From contig JAEWUM010000056.1 in assembly GCA_023459355.1 (NCBI GenBank), positions 1 through 64,000 of the forward strand: a DNA stretch of 64,000 bases. Reading direction: 5' to 3'. Position numbers and translations under genes: made by a program. Below the pieces are notes generated by a model. It made no database searches, had not been told where the DNA came from, and saw only the letters and a program-made list of their open reading frames with translations. Below are positions 1 through 7,887 of this stretch, in pieces (positions within the stretch are counted from its first letter, which is position 1; the number at the start of each line of letters is the position of its first letter). The DNA comes from Bacteroidota bacterium. GTDB lineage: Bacteria > Bacteroidota > Bacteroidia > Bacteroidales > Paludibacteraceae.

Positions 1-822
1 CAGGTGCCGGTGGTGTTGATGAATAAGGATGGCGGATTTACGACCATTCCGGATTATTTGTTGAAAGGGAACCAGGTGTTTAGTCAGACGGGCGCCGTTT
101 ATCCGGTTTTTGCTGCTGAGCAAACAGAACAGTTCATGCAGGATGAGGCTGAAATGAAATTCATTCGGCTTAGTTATCCGGATTTAAATGAAAATGTCCT
201 TGATTGTTTGAAAAAACAAAGCAATACCATAATATTACTGCATTCAACCCATCAGAATCAGGTGGGTGAAATGCGTGCTTTCTTTCATACCCTGCTGAAT
301 AATCAGTTGTTGAATCCGGTGATTCTTTGCCGGAAATATGTGGTAAATGATTTAGCTTCTTTACAGATCCAATCCGCTGCTGACTTGGGTGTATTGTTCT
401 TAGATGGCTTTGGTGATGGTATCTTCCTTGAAAAGGATGAAGAAATGTCGCTGAAATCAATTGGCGTGGAGCAAATCAATGCGGTTGCTTTTGGCATCCT
501 GCAGGCTTGCCGGGTGCGCGTGACCAAGACGGAATATATTTCCTGTCCCAGTTGCGGTCGGACCATGTTTAATTTGCAGACAGTCATAGCCCGGGTGAAA
601 GCATCCACCTCACACCTGAAAGGACTGAAAATTGCCATCATGGGCTGTATTGTGAACGGTCCGGGTGAAATGGCGGATGCAGATTACGGATACGTGGGTG
701 CTGGTCGCGGCAAGGTAAGCTTATATAAAAAGAAAGAAATTCTGGAACGAAATATTAATGAAGATGAAGCGGTCGACAAGTTAGTCGAATTGATTAAGGT
801 CAATGGTGATTGGCATGATTAA
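1..822 (+). CDS. ispG: 4-hydroxy-3-methylbut-2-enyl diphosphate synthase, C-terminal part
   Basis: IspG (GcpE) makes HMBPP from methylerythritol cyclodiphosphate in the cytosolic MEP isoprenoid pathway, using a [4Fe-4S] cluster. The frame is open at the left edge, so only about the last 273 residues are here. The cluster domain is clear: CPSCGR followed about 35 residues later by GCIVNGPGE, then ADADYGYVGAGRGK. The residues before it, up to about 150, fit the extra middle domain of the long IspG form found in Bacteroidota, Chlamydiae and plants. The gene ends 55 bp before the next reading frame and nothing suggests decay. The identification rests on the cysteine motifs and is firm; the true start lies outside the window. 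Confidence 0.95.
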   Translation, partial: QVPVVLMNKDGGFTTIPDYLLKGNQVFSQTGAVYPVFAAEQTEQFMQDEAEMKFIRLSYPDLNENVLDCLKKQSNTIILLHSTHQNQVGEMRAFFHTLLNNQLLNPVILCRKYVVNDLASLQIQSAADLGVLFLDGFGDGIFLEKDEEMSLKSIGVEQINAVAFGILQACRVRVTKTEYISCPSCGRTMFNLQTVIARVKASTSHLKGLKIAIMGCIVNGPGEMADADYGYVGAGRGKVSLYKKKEILERNINEDEAVDKLVELIKVNGDWHD

Positions 823-877
823 ATCTGGCATTTTAAAATCAAATATATCTCTAATTATTAATTTAAAATTACATGTT

Positions 878-1324
878 ATGAAAAAAATGTTTATTGTTGC
901 AGCCCTCGTTATCGGGTTCGCAGGTTTCGCGAGTGCACAGGTAGATGGTAAAGCCATTGGTGTTCGTTTTGGAGGTGTGGGTGAAATTTCCTATCAACAT
1001 CCGCTGGGTGATGCTAACAGACTTGAATTAGATCTGGGAGTTGGTAACTGGGCTTTTAGCGGTGTTTACCTGAATGGTACCTACCAATGGGTGAAAGATT
1101 TATCAGCACTTGCTGATGGTTTTAATTGGTATTATGGTGCCGGTGCTTCTCTTGGAATTAATAACGGTTTGGGACTTGGCGTATTGGGACAAGTAGGTAT
1201 TGAATATCATTTTGGTGGTATCCCTTTGATGGCCTCCCTCGATTGGCGTCCTGTAATCAGTCTTGTGCCAGGTATTGGTTTTGGCTGGAATGGTGTTGCA
1301 TTAGGTGTGAGGTATAAATTTTAA
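878..1324 (+). CDS. small secreted, probably outer-membrane, beta-barrel protein
   Basis: This encodes about 148 residues starting MKKMFIVAALVIGFAGFASA, a clear signal peptide. An in-frame extension back to 803 is ignored because it overlaps ispG and would bury the signal peptide. The mature part is rich in glycine and aromatic residues in alternating strands (for example GVRFGGVGEISYQHP) and ends VALGVRYKF. A terminal aromatic residue is typical of small outer-membrane barrels. There is no enzyme motif and the substrate or partner is unknown. It is the last plus-strand gene before convergent alaS and is followed by a hairpin with a T-tract. The barrel reading is an inference from composition and the terminal phenylalanine. 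Confidence 0.7.
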   Translation: MKKMFIVAALVIGFAGFASAQVDGKAIGVRFGGVGEISYQHPLGDANRLELDLGVGNWAFSGVYLNGTYQWVKDLSALADGFNWYYGAGASLGINNGLGLGVLGQVGIEYHFGGIPLMASLDWRPVISLVPGIGFGWNGVALGVRYKF

Positions 1325-1352
1325 CAGATACATTGACATTGGTTTAAAATAC

Positions 1353-1380
1353 GTAGAGACGTTGCATGCAACGTCTCTAC
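1353..1380. repeat. 28-bp perfect palindrome (GTAGAGAC family)
   Basis: The two 14-base halves GTAGAGACGTTGCA and TGCAACGTCTCTAC are perfect reverse complements. A related 28-bp element with the same outer GTAGAGAC/GTCTCTAC lies at 56620-56647. Both are intergenic, which suggests a REP-like family. This copy sits between convergent genes, just before a separate terminator-like hairpin. Confidence 0.8.
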
Positions 1381-1389
1381 AATATTTAT

Positions 1390-1425
1390 ATGGGTCCATT
1401 TTAATTTATATGGATCCCATTTTTA
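1390..1425 (+). terminator. hairpin with T-tract between convergent genes
   Basis: ATGGGTCCAT at 1390 and ATGGATCCCAT at 1410-1420 can pair with a one-base bulge. They are followed by TTTTT on the plus strand, so this fits a terminator for the small outer-membrane protein gene. The opposite strand reaches the end of alaS at 1441. Confidence 0.5.
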
Positions 1426-1440
1426 TGGATTCGAATGGCA

Positions 1441-4059
1441 TTACCCCACCATCACCATCGCCACCGCCTTTTCAATGGCCTGTTTGATGCCTGCCGGATT
1501 TTTTCCACCAGCAGAGGCAAAGAAGGGCTGACCGCCACCGCCTCCCTGTATTTCTTTCGCTGCTTCGCGGGCGATATTAACAGCATTCAGTCCTTTAGCA
1601 ACCAAATCATCACTCAACAGGAAGGTTAACGAAGGTTTGCCTTCGTGTACACAACCGGCCACAAAGCACAAATTGTTGTTTTGCATGTTTCTGATTTGGA
1701 AAGCCAGTGTTTTGGCCTGGTCGGCTGTAAGTGAACCTTCGTAACGAACAGTTTTGATGCCATTTACTTCGGTTGCTTTTTGCAGCAGGTCATCACGCAG
1801 TTGCATGATTTTTTCCTGATTGAAAACTTCGATTTGTTTTTTCAGTTCCGCATTTTCTTCCGTTTGTTTGCGGATGGCTGTCAGGATATCAGGTGCATTA
1901 TGTAAGATATCTTTGGCATCTGATAAGATGTCCTGTTGCGTGTCCAGTAACAATTCTATAGCTTCTCCCGAGATGGCCTCGATACGACGGATGCCGGCAG
2001 CAATCGAGCTTTCGGAGATGATGCGTACCATACCAATCCGGCCGGTTGCATCCACGTGGGTTCCTCCGCAGAGTTCGGTTGAAGAGCCAAATTGAATGAC
2101 ACGAACCACTTCCCCGTATTTCTCCCCGAACAAAGCCATGGCGCCCATGGCCTGTGCCTCTGCAATCGGTGTTTCACGCATTTCATGCAGCGGATGATTT
2201 TCCCTGATTTTGCGATTGGCAATGCGTTCTACCGCCCGAATTTCCTCTTTGGTCATCTTCTGGAAATGAGAGAAATCGAAACGCAGGCTTTCCGGACTCA
2301 CATAAGAACCTTTTTGTTCAACGTGTGTGCCCAGTACTTCGCGCAGGGCTTCGTGCAACAGGTGGGTTGCCGAGTGGTTGCTTTCGGTTGCCCGGCGTTT
2401 TTCTAAGTTTATTTTTGCAGTAAAAGCAGCCGTTACATCAGCCGGTAGTTTTGCCGCGATGTGTACAGCTAAGTTATTTTCTTTCTTCGTGTCGATGATT
2501 TCAATGGATTCTGATTCTGAAACCAACACGCCGCTGTCACCTACCTGTCCTCCCATTTCAGCATAGAATGGTGTGTTCGACAATACAAGCTGATAAAACT
2601 CCTGGTTTTTCTGTTTTACCTTGCGATAACGCAGAATTTCCGTATCATAAGCTGTGAAATCGTAGCCCACGAATTTGCTGTCGCCTTCACTTACAATCAC
2701 CCAGTCGCCGGTTTCAATCGCTGCTGCATTGCGGGCACGTTCCTTTTGTTGTTGCATTTCAGCATTAAACTCATCAATATTGACGCTCATGTTGTTTTCA
2801 CGAAGGATGAGTTCGGTCAAATCCAGCGGGAATCCAAAGGTGTCATATAATGTAAAGGCCACTTTCCCACTCAACACGCCCCCTCCTTGGGAGGGGGTTG
2901 GGGGGAGGTTTTTTTCCAACAAGCGTATCCCGGTCTCCAATGTTCTCAGGAAAGAATCCTCTTCTTCTTTGATTACTTTCTCAATTAATGTTTTTTGTGC
3001 AATCAGCTCCGGATAAGCGCCTCCCATGACTTCACACAGTGCATCAATCAGTTTGTACATGAACGCGCTGCGCTGATTCAGGAACGTATAACCATAACGA
3101 ACCGCACGACGTAATATCCTGCGGATTACATAGCCTGCCTTGGCATTGGAAGGTAATTGTCCGTCGGTAATAGAAAATGCAATGGTGCGGATGTGGTCGG
3201 CAATCACACGCATGGCCACATCGGTTTTTTCATTTTGTCCGTAAGCAATACCACAAATTTTACCTATTGCATGTATGATGGGTTGGAAGATATCGGTGTC
3301 GTAATTTGATTTCTTGCCCTGGATAGCCATGCAAAGGCGTTCGAATCCCATACCGGTGTCGATTACTTTAGCCGGTAGTCCTTCTAATGAGCCATCGGCT
3401 TTGCGGTTGTATTGCATGAATACGTTGTTCCAGATTTCAATCACCTGCGGGTGACTGCCATTCACGAGTGTTAGTCCGTCGATTTTAGCTCTTTCGGCAT
3501 CATCGCGAATGTCGATGTGGATTTCTGAACAGGGACCGCAGGGACCGGTATCGCCCATTTCCCAGAAATTGTCTTTTTTGTTGCCATTGATGATGCGTGC
3601 TGCAGGTAGGAACTGTGACCAGATTTCAGCTGCTTCGTCATCGCGGGATAGTCCTTCAGACGGAGAGCCTTCAAATACGGTAACGTAGAGGCGGTCTTTG
3701 TTTAATTTGAGTACTTCTGTCAGGTATTCCCAAGCCCATTCAATGGCTTCTTTCTTGAAATAATCACCAAATGACCAGTTGCCCAGCATTTCAAACATGG
3801 TGTGGTGGTAGGTGTCGTGACCAACCTCTTCGAGGTCGTTGTGTTTCCCGCTCACCCGCAGACATTTTTGTGAGTCGGCAACCCGGGCGTATTTAATCGG
3901 GTCATTCCCGAGTATGATATTTTTGAACTGATTCATCCCGGCATTGGTAAACATCAAAGTCGGATCGTCTTTGATAACCATGGGAGCTGAAGGTACAATC
4001 TTGTGGTCTTTCGATGCAAAAAAATCGAGAAATGATTGACGAATTTCCTGTGAAGTCAT
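1441..4059 (-). CDS. alaS: alanyl-tRNA synthetase
   Basis: AlaRS charges tRNA-Ala and edits mischarged Ser/Gly-tRNA. At 872 residues it has normal family length. Visible are the class II catalytic start (FFASKDHKIVPSAPMVIKDD, FTNAGMNQFK), the editing-site zinc motifs HSATHLLHE and CGGTHV, and a C-Ala tail with the glycine-rich GGGGGQPFFASAGG. One oddity stands out. Around residue 390, between the catalytic and anticodon-recognition parts, the peptide NLPPTPSQGGGV is encoded by a G/C-rich palindrome (2879-2909) that looks like an inserted repeat. Start ATG is at 4059. Its upstream region is shared with the divergent M23 peptidase gene, with a TATTTTTG box at 4168-4175. Confidence 0.97.
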   Translation of the reverse strand: MTSQEIRQSFLDFFASKDHKIVPSAPMVIKDDPTLMFTNAGMNQFKNIILGNDPIKYARVADSQKCLRVSGKHNDLEEVGHDTYHHTMFEMLGNWSFGDYFKKEAIEWAWEYLTEVLKLNKDRLYVTVFEGSPSEGLSRDDEAAEIWSQFLPAARIINGNKKDNFWEMGDTGPCGPCSEIHIDIRDDAERAKIDGLTLVNGSHPQVIEIWNNVFMQYNRKADGSLEGLPAKVIDTGMGFERLCMAIQGKKSNYDTDIFQPIIHAIGKICGIAYGQNEKTDVAMRVIADHIRTIAFSITDGQLPSNAKAGYVIRRILRRAVRYGYTFLNQRSAFMYKLIDALCEVMGGAYPELIAQKTLIEKVIKEEEDSFLRTLETGIRLLEKNLPPTPSQGGGVLSGKVAFTLYDTFGFPLDLTELILRENNMSVNIDEFNAEMQQQKERARNAAAIETGDWVIVSEGDSKFVGYDFTAYDTEILRYRKVKQKNQEFYQLVLSNTPFYAEMGGQVGDSGVLVSESESIEIIDTKKENNLAVHIAAKLPADVTAAFTAKINLEKRRATESNHSATHLLHEALREVLGTHVEQKGSYVSPESLRFDFSHFQKMTKEEIRAVERIANRKIRENHPLHEMRETPIAEAQAMGAMALFGEKYGEVVRVIQFGSSTELCGGTHVDATGRIGMVRIISESSIAAGIRRIEAISGEAIELLLDTQQDILSDAKDILHNAPDILTAIRKQTEENAELKKQIEVFNQEKIMQLRDDLLQKATEVNGIKTVRYEGSLTADQAKTLAFQIRNMQNNNLCFVAGCVHEGKPSLTFLLSDDLVAKGLNAVNIAREAAKEIQGGGGGQPFFASAGGKNPAGIKQAIEKAVAMVMVG
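2879..2909. repeat. G/C-rich palindrome inserted in frame within alaS
   Basis: CCCCCTCC-TTGG-GAGGGGG at 2879-2897 is followed by TTGGGGGGAGG. On the coding strand it reads as Pro-Pro-Thr-Pro-Ser-Gln-Gly-Gly-Gly. Palindromes of this composition are scattered repeats in many Bacteroidota genomes. It sits in a variable AlaRS loop and keeps the frame. Confidence 0.65.
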
Positions 4060-4167
4060 TTATATTTACTATTTAATCATTTACAATTTACAATTGTAGA
4101 AGAGGATTTTAACTGTCAGAATTTTCTTAATCTTTTAATAAATGGTAAAATCCCCTTATAAGGACTG

Positions 4168-4175
4168 CAAAAATA
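4168..4175 (-). promoter_or_regulatory. candidate -7 box for alaS
   Basis: The minus strand reads TATTTTTG, a match to the Bacteroidota -7 consensus TAnnTTTG, 109 bp upstream of the alaS start. No clear -33 element is seen at the expected spacing. Confidence 0.4.
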
Positions 4176-4187
4176 CTCCAATTTTAT

Positions 4188-4195
4188 TACTTTTG
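4188..4195 (+). promoter_or_regulatory. candidate -7 box for the M23 peptidase gene
   Basis: TACTTTTG matches TAnnTTTG and lies about 41 bp upstream of the ATG at 4237. It partly faces the alaS box in the same divergent intergenic region. The -33 element is not obvious. Confidence 0.45.
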
Positions 4196-4236
4196 CACCA
4201 ATTGCGCGATAAAAGTTTAAAATTGAGCTAAAAAAC

Positions 4237-5205
4237 ATGGCGAAGAAGAAATATTACTTCAACCCAGAAACTCTGAGTTACGAGGAAACGGACAATACCC
4301 TGCTTTTTAAGTTGAAGCGTTTACTGATTCATTTGTTTTCAGGTGTGTCGTTGGGGGTGGTGTTCTTCTTCATTTTTGTGTCTTTAGTTAGTTCACCGGA
4401 AGAGGTGCAGTTGATTCAGGAGAAAAACAGACTTCAGGCACAATATAAGTTGCTTGAGCGCAATATGGATGAAGTAAGTGAAATCCTGACTGATCTGCAA
4501 CAACGGGACGATAATCTCTATCGCGTTATTTTCCAGGCTGATCCGATACCCTATTCAATTCGCAAGTCAACCGCCGGTAATGCGGAATACTACCGACAGC
4601 TGCTAACGATGACCAATTCCGAAATTGCAGTCTCCACGACGCAAAAATATAATGAGTTAAAAAAACAACTGTATATTCAGTCTAAATCCTACGACGAACT
4701 GGTGAAATTAGCCAGTAACCAGGAGGAGATGCTGAAACATATTCCGGCCATTCAACCTATTCTTAATAAAGATTTGACGCGTACTGCTTCTGGTTTCGGT
4801 TGGCGCATCGACCCGGTTTACAGAACCCGGCGGTTTCATGAGGGAATGGACTTTACGGCGCCTATCGGGACTGAGATTTATGCTACCGGTAACGGGACAG
4901 TGCGCTTAGCGGGTTGGCGACAGGGGTATGGCAATACCGTGGAAATCAATCACGGTTTCGGCTATAAGACCTTATATGGTCACATGTACAAGATACATGT
5001 AAAAGTCGGGCAAAAGGTAAATCGCGGGGATGTAATCGGGCTTGTTGGAAATACCGGTAAATCAACCGGTCCCCACCTGCATTATGAGGTGCATCTGCGT
5101 GGCAAAGTCATGAACCCGCAACAATTCTACTTCCTCGATTTAAGTCCCGAAGAATACGACCGCATGGTGCAGTTGAGTAATAACGCGGGGCAGATGTTTG
5201 ATTAA
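4237..5205 (+). CDS. membrane-anchored M23 (LytM-type) peptidase
   Basis: This 322-residue protein is predicted to cut peptidoglycan stem-peptide bonds in the periplasm. A short cytoplasmic N-terminus is followed by one membrane segment (about residues 31-52), a coiled-coil-like stretch (about 55-95, 130-160) and a C-terminal LytM domain (about 185-300). The zinc ligands appear intact: His201 and Asp205 in FHEGMDF, and His280/His282 in GPHLHYEV. Homologues in Bacteroidota act in cell-wall remodelling or as M23 regulators near the division machinery. It is divergent from alaS and convergent with pgi, from which it is separated by a long inverted repeat. Family assignment is firm; the exact substrate is unknown. 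Confidence 0.92.
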   Translation: MAKKKYYFNPETLSYEETDNTLLFKLKRLLIHLFSGVSLGVVFFFIFVSLVSSPEEVQLIQEKNRLQAQYKLLERNMDEVSEILTDLQQRDDNLYRVIFQADPIPYSIRKSTAGNAEYYRQLLTMTNSEIAVSTTQKYNELKKQLYIQSKSYDELVKLASNQEEMLKHIPAIQPILNKDLTRTASGFGWRIDPVYRTRRFHEGMDFTAPIGTEIYATGNGTVRLAGWRQGYGNTVEINHGFGYKTLYGHMYKIHVKVGQKVNRGDVIGLVGNTGKSTGPHLHYEVHLRGKVMNPQQFYFLDLSPEEYDRMVQLSNNAGQMFD

Positions 5206-5212
5206 CTTTTAT

Positions 5213-5394
5213 AAGCGGAAAGCGGAAAGCGGAGAACTGAAAGCTATTAGTGAAATTAGATTGTATTTAATAAAAGCGAACAACCATTACTGATTATTCG
5301 CATTTAATTTCTATAACAATATTCATAATGATAATAGCTGTAGTTTCTCACTGTTCACTACCAGCTTTCCGTTCTCCGCTTTTCGTTTTCCGCT
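5213..5394. repeat. long inverted repeat with CGGAAAG-type arms
   Basis: The left arm (5213-5245) consists of AGCGGAA units and ends GAACTGAAAGCT. The right arm (5363-5394) starts AGCTTTCCGTTCTCCGCTTTT and is nearly its reverse complement. The 117-bp loop is AT-rich and contains no gene. It lies between convergent genes and may act in transcript termination or processing. Similar CGGAAA units recur near 55060 and 59625. Confidence 0.75.
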
Positions 5395-5400
5395 ATTTAA

Positions 5401-6744
5401 TTACAACCTCGCTTTTATCGCCTTTGTCGCCTCTTCAAACCCTGGTTTTTCGAGCAAAGCAAACATGTTTTTCTTGTATGCTTCCACGCCGGGTTGGTCG
5501 AATGGGTTAACCCCTAAGATATAACCGCTGATACCACAGGCTTTTTCGAAGAAATAAAGCAGTTGTCCGAGGTAGAACTCATTCAGTTTCGGCAATTCAA
5601 TTTTCAGGTTGGGAACACCACCATCTATGTGAGCGAGTAATGTGCCCAGTTCGGCCATTTTGTTTACTTCATCCACACGTTTGCCGGCTAAGAAATTCAA
5701 CCCATCAAGGTTGGCATCGTCGCCCGGCACCAATACTTTGTTGTTGGGCTCGTTTACAGAAATTACGGTTTCGAAGATGGTTCTTTCACCTTCCTGAATC
5801 CACTGACCCATGGAATGTAAATCAGAAGTAAAATCGACTGCTGCCGGGAAGATGCCGAGATTGTCTTTTCCTTCGCTTTCTCCGTATAATTGTTTCCACC
5901 ATTCCGATACAAAGTGGAGTTTGGGGTGGTAGTTCACCAATATCTCGATTTTCTTACCTGTTTTGTATAGTTCGTTACGCACAGCAGCATACTGAGCTGC
6001 AGGATTATCTTCGAACGGAGTTTCAACGCCACACAATTTTTCCATGCTTACCGCGCCTAGTACAAACTGACGGATGTCGAACCCTGCCACGGCAACGGGT
6101 AATAAACCAACTGGTGATAACACAGAATAACGTCCACCGATATTATCTTCAATCACATAGGTTTTGTAACCTTCCTGAACGGCTAAGGTACGCAAGGCAC
6201 CACGGGCTTTGTCGGTCACCGCCACAATCAGTTGTTTGGCAGCCTCTTTTCCCTGTTGCTCTTCCAACTGAGTTTTCAGCAAGCGGAAAGCCAATGCAGG
6301 TTCGGTTGTTGTTCCGGATTTGGAAATGGAAATAATACCGAATTTCTTATTTTTCAGCAGTTCCTGTAATTCAAATAAATAATCTTCTCCGATGTTTTGT
6401 CCGGCATAAACCACTACCGGCGCTTTTCTGTCAGTTTGAAGCCAGTCAAAGCTGTTTGATAGCGCGTCGATCACGGCTTTGGCGCCGAGGTAACTTCCGC
6501 CGATACCAATAACAACGACTATTTCACAGTTTTCACGCAATATTTTTGCTGTATTTTCCACATCAGCCAAATGAGCTTCATCAATAGAAGTCGGCAGGTT
6601 TAACCAGCCTAAGAAGTCGTTTCCTTTTCCGGTGCCTTCATGTAAGGCCTTATTAGCAGCTGATACGCTGTTTTTGTACCCTGCAACGGATTCTTTCGAA
6701 ACAAATCCGAATGCTTTGTCGATAGTCAGTTTGATGTTTTGCAT
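5401..6744 (-). CDS. pgi: glucose-6-phosphate isomerase
   Basis: Pgi interconverts glucose-6-P and fructose-6-P in the cytosol. The 447-residue length matches the short bacterial form. The family signatures are visible, including IGIGGSYLGAKA near residue 80, SKSGTTTEPA near 140 and the block GGRYSVLSPVGLLPVA near 205. The ATG at 6744 lies 18 bp after the gpsA stop codon. Together with lysS it forms a same-strand group, lysS-gpsA-pgi. Its 3' end abuts the long inverted repeat at 5213-5394. Nothing is unusual in the protein itself. Confidence 0.97.
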   Translation of the reverse strand: MQNIKLTIDKAFGFVSKESVAGYKNSVSAANKALHEGTGKGNDFLGWLNLPTSIDEAHLADVENTAKILRENCEIVVVIGIGGSYLGAKAVIDALSNSFDWLQTDRKAPVVVYAGQNIGEDYLFELQELLKNKKFGIISISKSGTTTEPALAFRLLKTQLEEQQGKEAAKQLIVAVTDKARGALRTLAVQEGYKTYVIEDNIGGRYSVLSPVGLLPVAVAGFDIRQFVLGAVSMEKLCGVETPFEDNPAAQYAAVRNELYKTGKKIEILVNYHPKLHFVSEWWKQLYGESEGKDNLGIFPAAVDFTSDLHSMGQWIQEGERTIFETVISVNEPNNKVLVPGDDANLDGLNFLAGKRVDEVNKMAELGTLLAHIDGGVPNLKIELPKLNEFYLGQLLYFFEKACGISGYILGVNPFDQPGVEAYKKNMFALLEKPGFEEATKAIKARL

Positions 6745-6762
6745 ACCTGTAATTCGTAAATA

Positions 6763-7758
6763 TTATTTTAGTTTGTCTGTTAGTTCTCTGATTTTTAATA
6801 GTGGTGAAGCCCTGTTGTACAATATCTCGTAAACTGTATCCACGATGGGCATATCCACTTTGTATTTTTGATTGATTTCGTAAATGCACTTGGTGGCATA
6901 ATATCCTTCCGCGATCATTTCCATTTCAATCTGGGCGGTTTTAACGGAATATCCTTTACCTACCATATTGCCAAACAGTCTGTTGCGACTGAATTTGGAA
7001 TAGGCCGTTACCAACAGGTCACCGAGGTAGGCCGACTGACTGATGTCACGGTATAGGGGGTTGGTGGCATTACAAAAACGGTTTATTTCCTGAATGGCGT
7101 TGGATATGAGTACCGACTGGAAATTATCGCCGTACTTCAAACCGTGACAAATACCGGCAGCAATGGAGTAAATGTTCTTCATTACCGAAGAGTATTCCAT
7201 GCCCATCACATCCTCGCTTGTTGAGGTCTTGACAAAGCTGGTGGCGAATAGCTGTGCCAGCATCTTGGCTTTATCGCGTGAAGCGGAAGCCAGGGTGAGG
7301 TACGATAACCTTTCCAGTGCCACTTCTTCGGCGTGACAGGGACCTGCTAATACGGCAATGTTTTCCTTCGGCACATTATAAACCTGTTCAAAAAATTCCG
7401 TGATGATGAGGTTTTCATCCGGCACAATTCCTTTGATGGCTGAAACAATTATTTTTTTATTAATCCGTTTGCGAAGTTTACGGAGATGTTGTTTCAGAAA
7501 GGGTGATGGTGTCGCGAAAATCAGGATATCGGATGTAGAAACCAGGTGGTTGATATTGCTGGTGAAACGGATGTGGTCGGTGTCGAACTTCACTCCCGTA
7601 AGGTACGACGGGTTTTTGCTCAGGCGTATGAACTCATCAATTTGTTCCTGCCTGCGCATGTACCAGTTTATTTCGCTGACATTGTTCAGCAATATCTTTG
7701 CAATTGCTGTCGCCCAGCTACCACCTCCTAATATCGCGATTCTATGTCGTTCGGCCAT
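6763..7758 (-). CDS. gpsA: glycerol-3-phosphate dehydrogenase [NAD(P)+]
   Basis: GpsA reduces dihydroxyacetone phosphate to sn-glycerol-3-phosphate, the backbone for phospholipids. The 331-residue product starts with a Rossmann motif ILGGGSWATAIAK (residues 9-21). It carries the conserved AIKGI block near residue 108 and the AGPCHAEEVA block near 140. The C-terminal helical domain has GVKF..YGDNFQSVLISNA-like family features. The start at 7758 has no obvious promoter, and an inverted repeat separates it from lysS upstream. It is probably cotranscribed with pgi, and perhaps with lysS if the repeat does not terminate. Confidence 0.95.
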   Translation of the reverse strand: MAERHRIAILGGGSWATAIAKILLNNVSEINWYMRRQEQIDEFIRLSKNPSYLTGVKFDTDHIRFTSNINHLVSTSDILIFATPSPFLKQHLRKLRKRINKKIIVSAIKGIVPDENLIITEFFEQVYNVPKENIAVLAGPCHAEEVALERLSYLTLASASRDKAKMLAQLFATSFVKTSTSEDVMGMEYSSVMKNIYSIAAGICHGLKYGDNFQSVLISNAIQEINRFCNATNPLYRDISQSAYLGDLLVTAYSKFSRNRLFGNMVGKGYSVKTAQIEMEMIAEGYYATKCIYEINQKYKVDMPIVDTVYEILYNRASPLLKIRELTDKLK

Positions 7759-7795
7759 GTTGTTAGTTTTTGTTTACTTTTGAAAGGGATGATTG

Positions 7796-7887
7796 ATAAG
7801 TGGTTAGTGGTTAGTGGTTAGTGGTTAGTGGTTAGTGGTAGTGAAAACCCTTAACTAACCACTAACCATTGACCACTAATCACTAAT
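7796..7887. repeat. inverted repeat of TGGTTAG heptamers, overlapping the end of lysS
   Basis: Five tandem TGGTTAG units (7801-7835) are followed by a short spacer and an opposing arm of CTAACCA/CTAATCA units (about 7853-7887). The lysS stop codon (7876-7878) and its last two residues lie inside the right arm. A second repeat of the same type is at 29501-29617. Confidence 0.8.

Noticed and set aside
1435..1629. His-rich small plus-strand reading frame
   Set aside because: It is antisense to the conserved C-terminal domain of alaS.
7774..7781. TACTTTTG promoter box on the plus strand
   Set aside because: It would drive antisense transcription into lysS through an inverted repeat; chance match is more likely.
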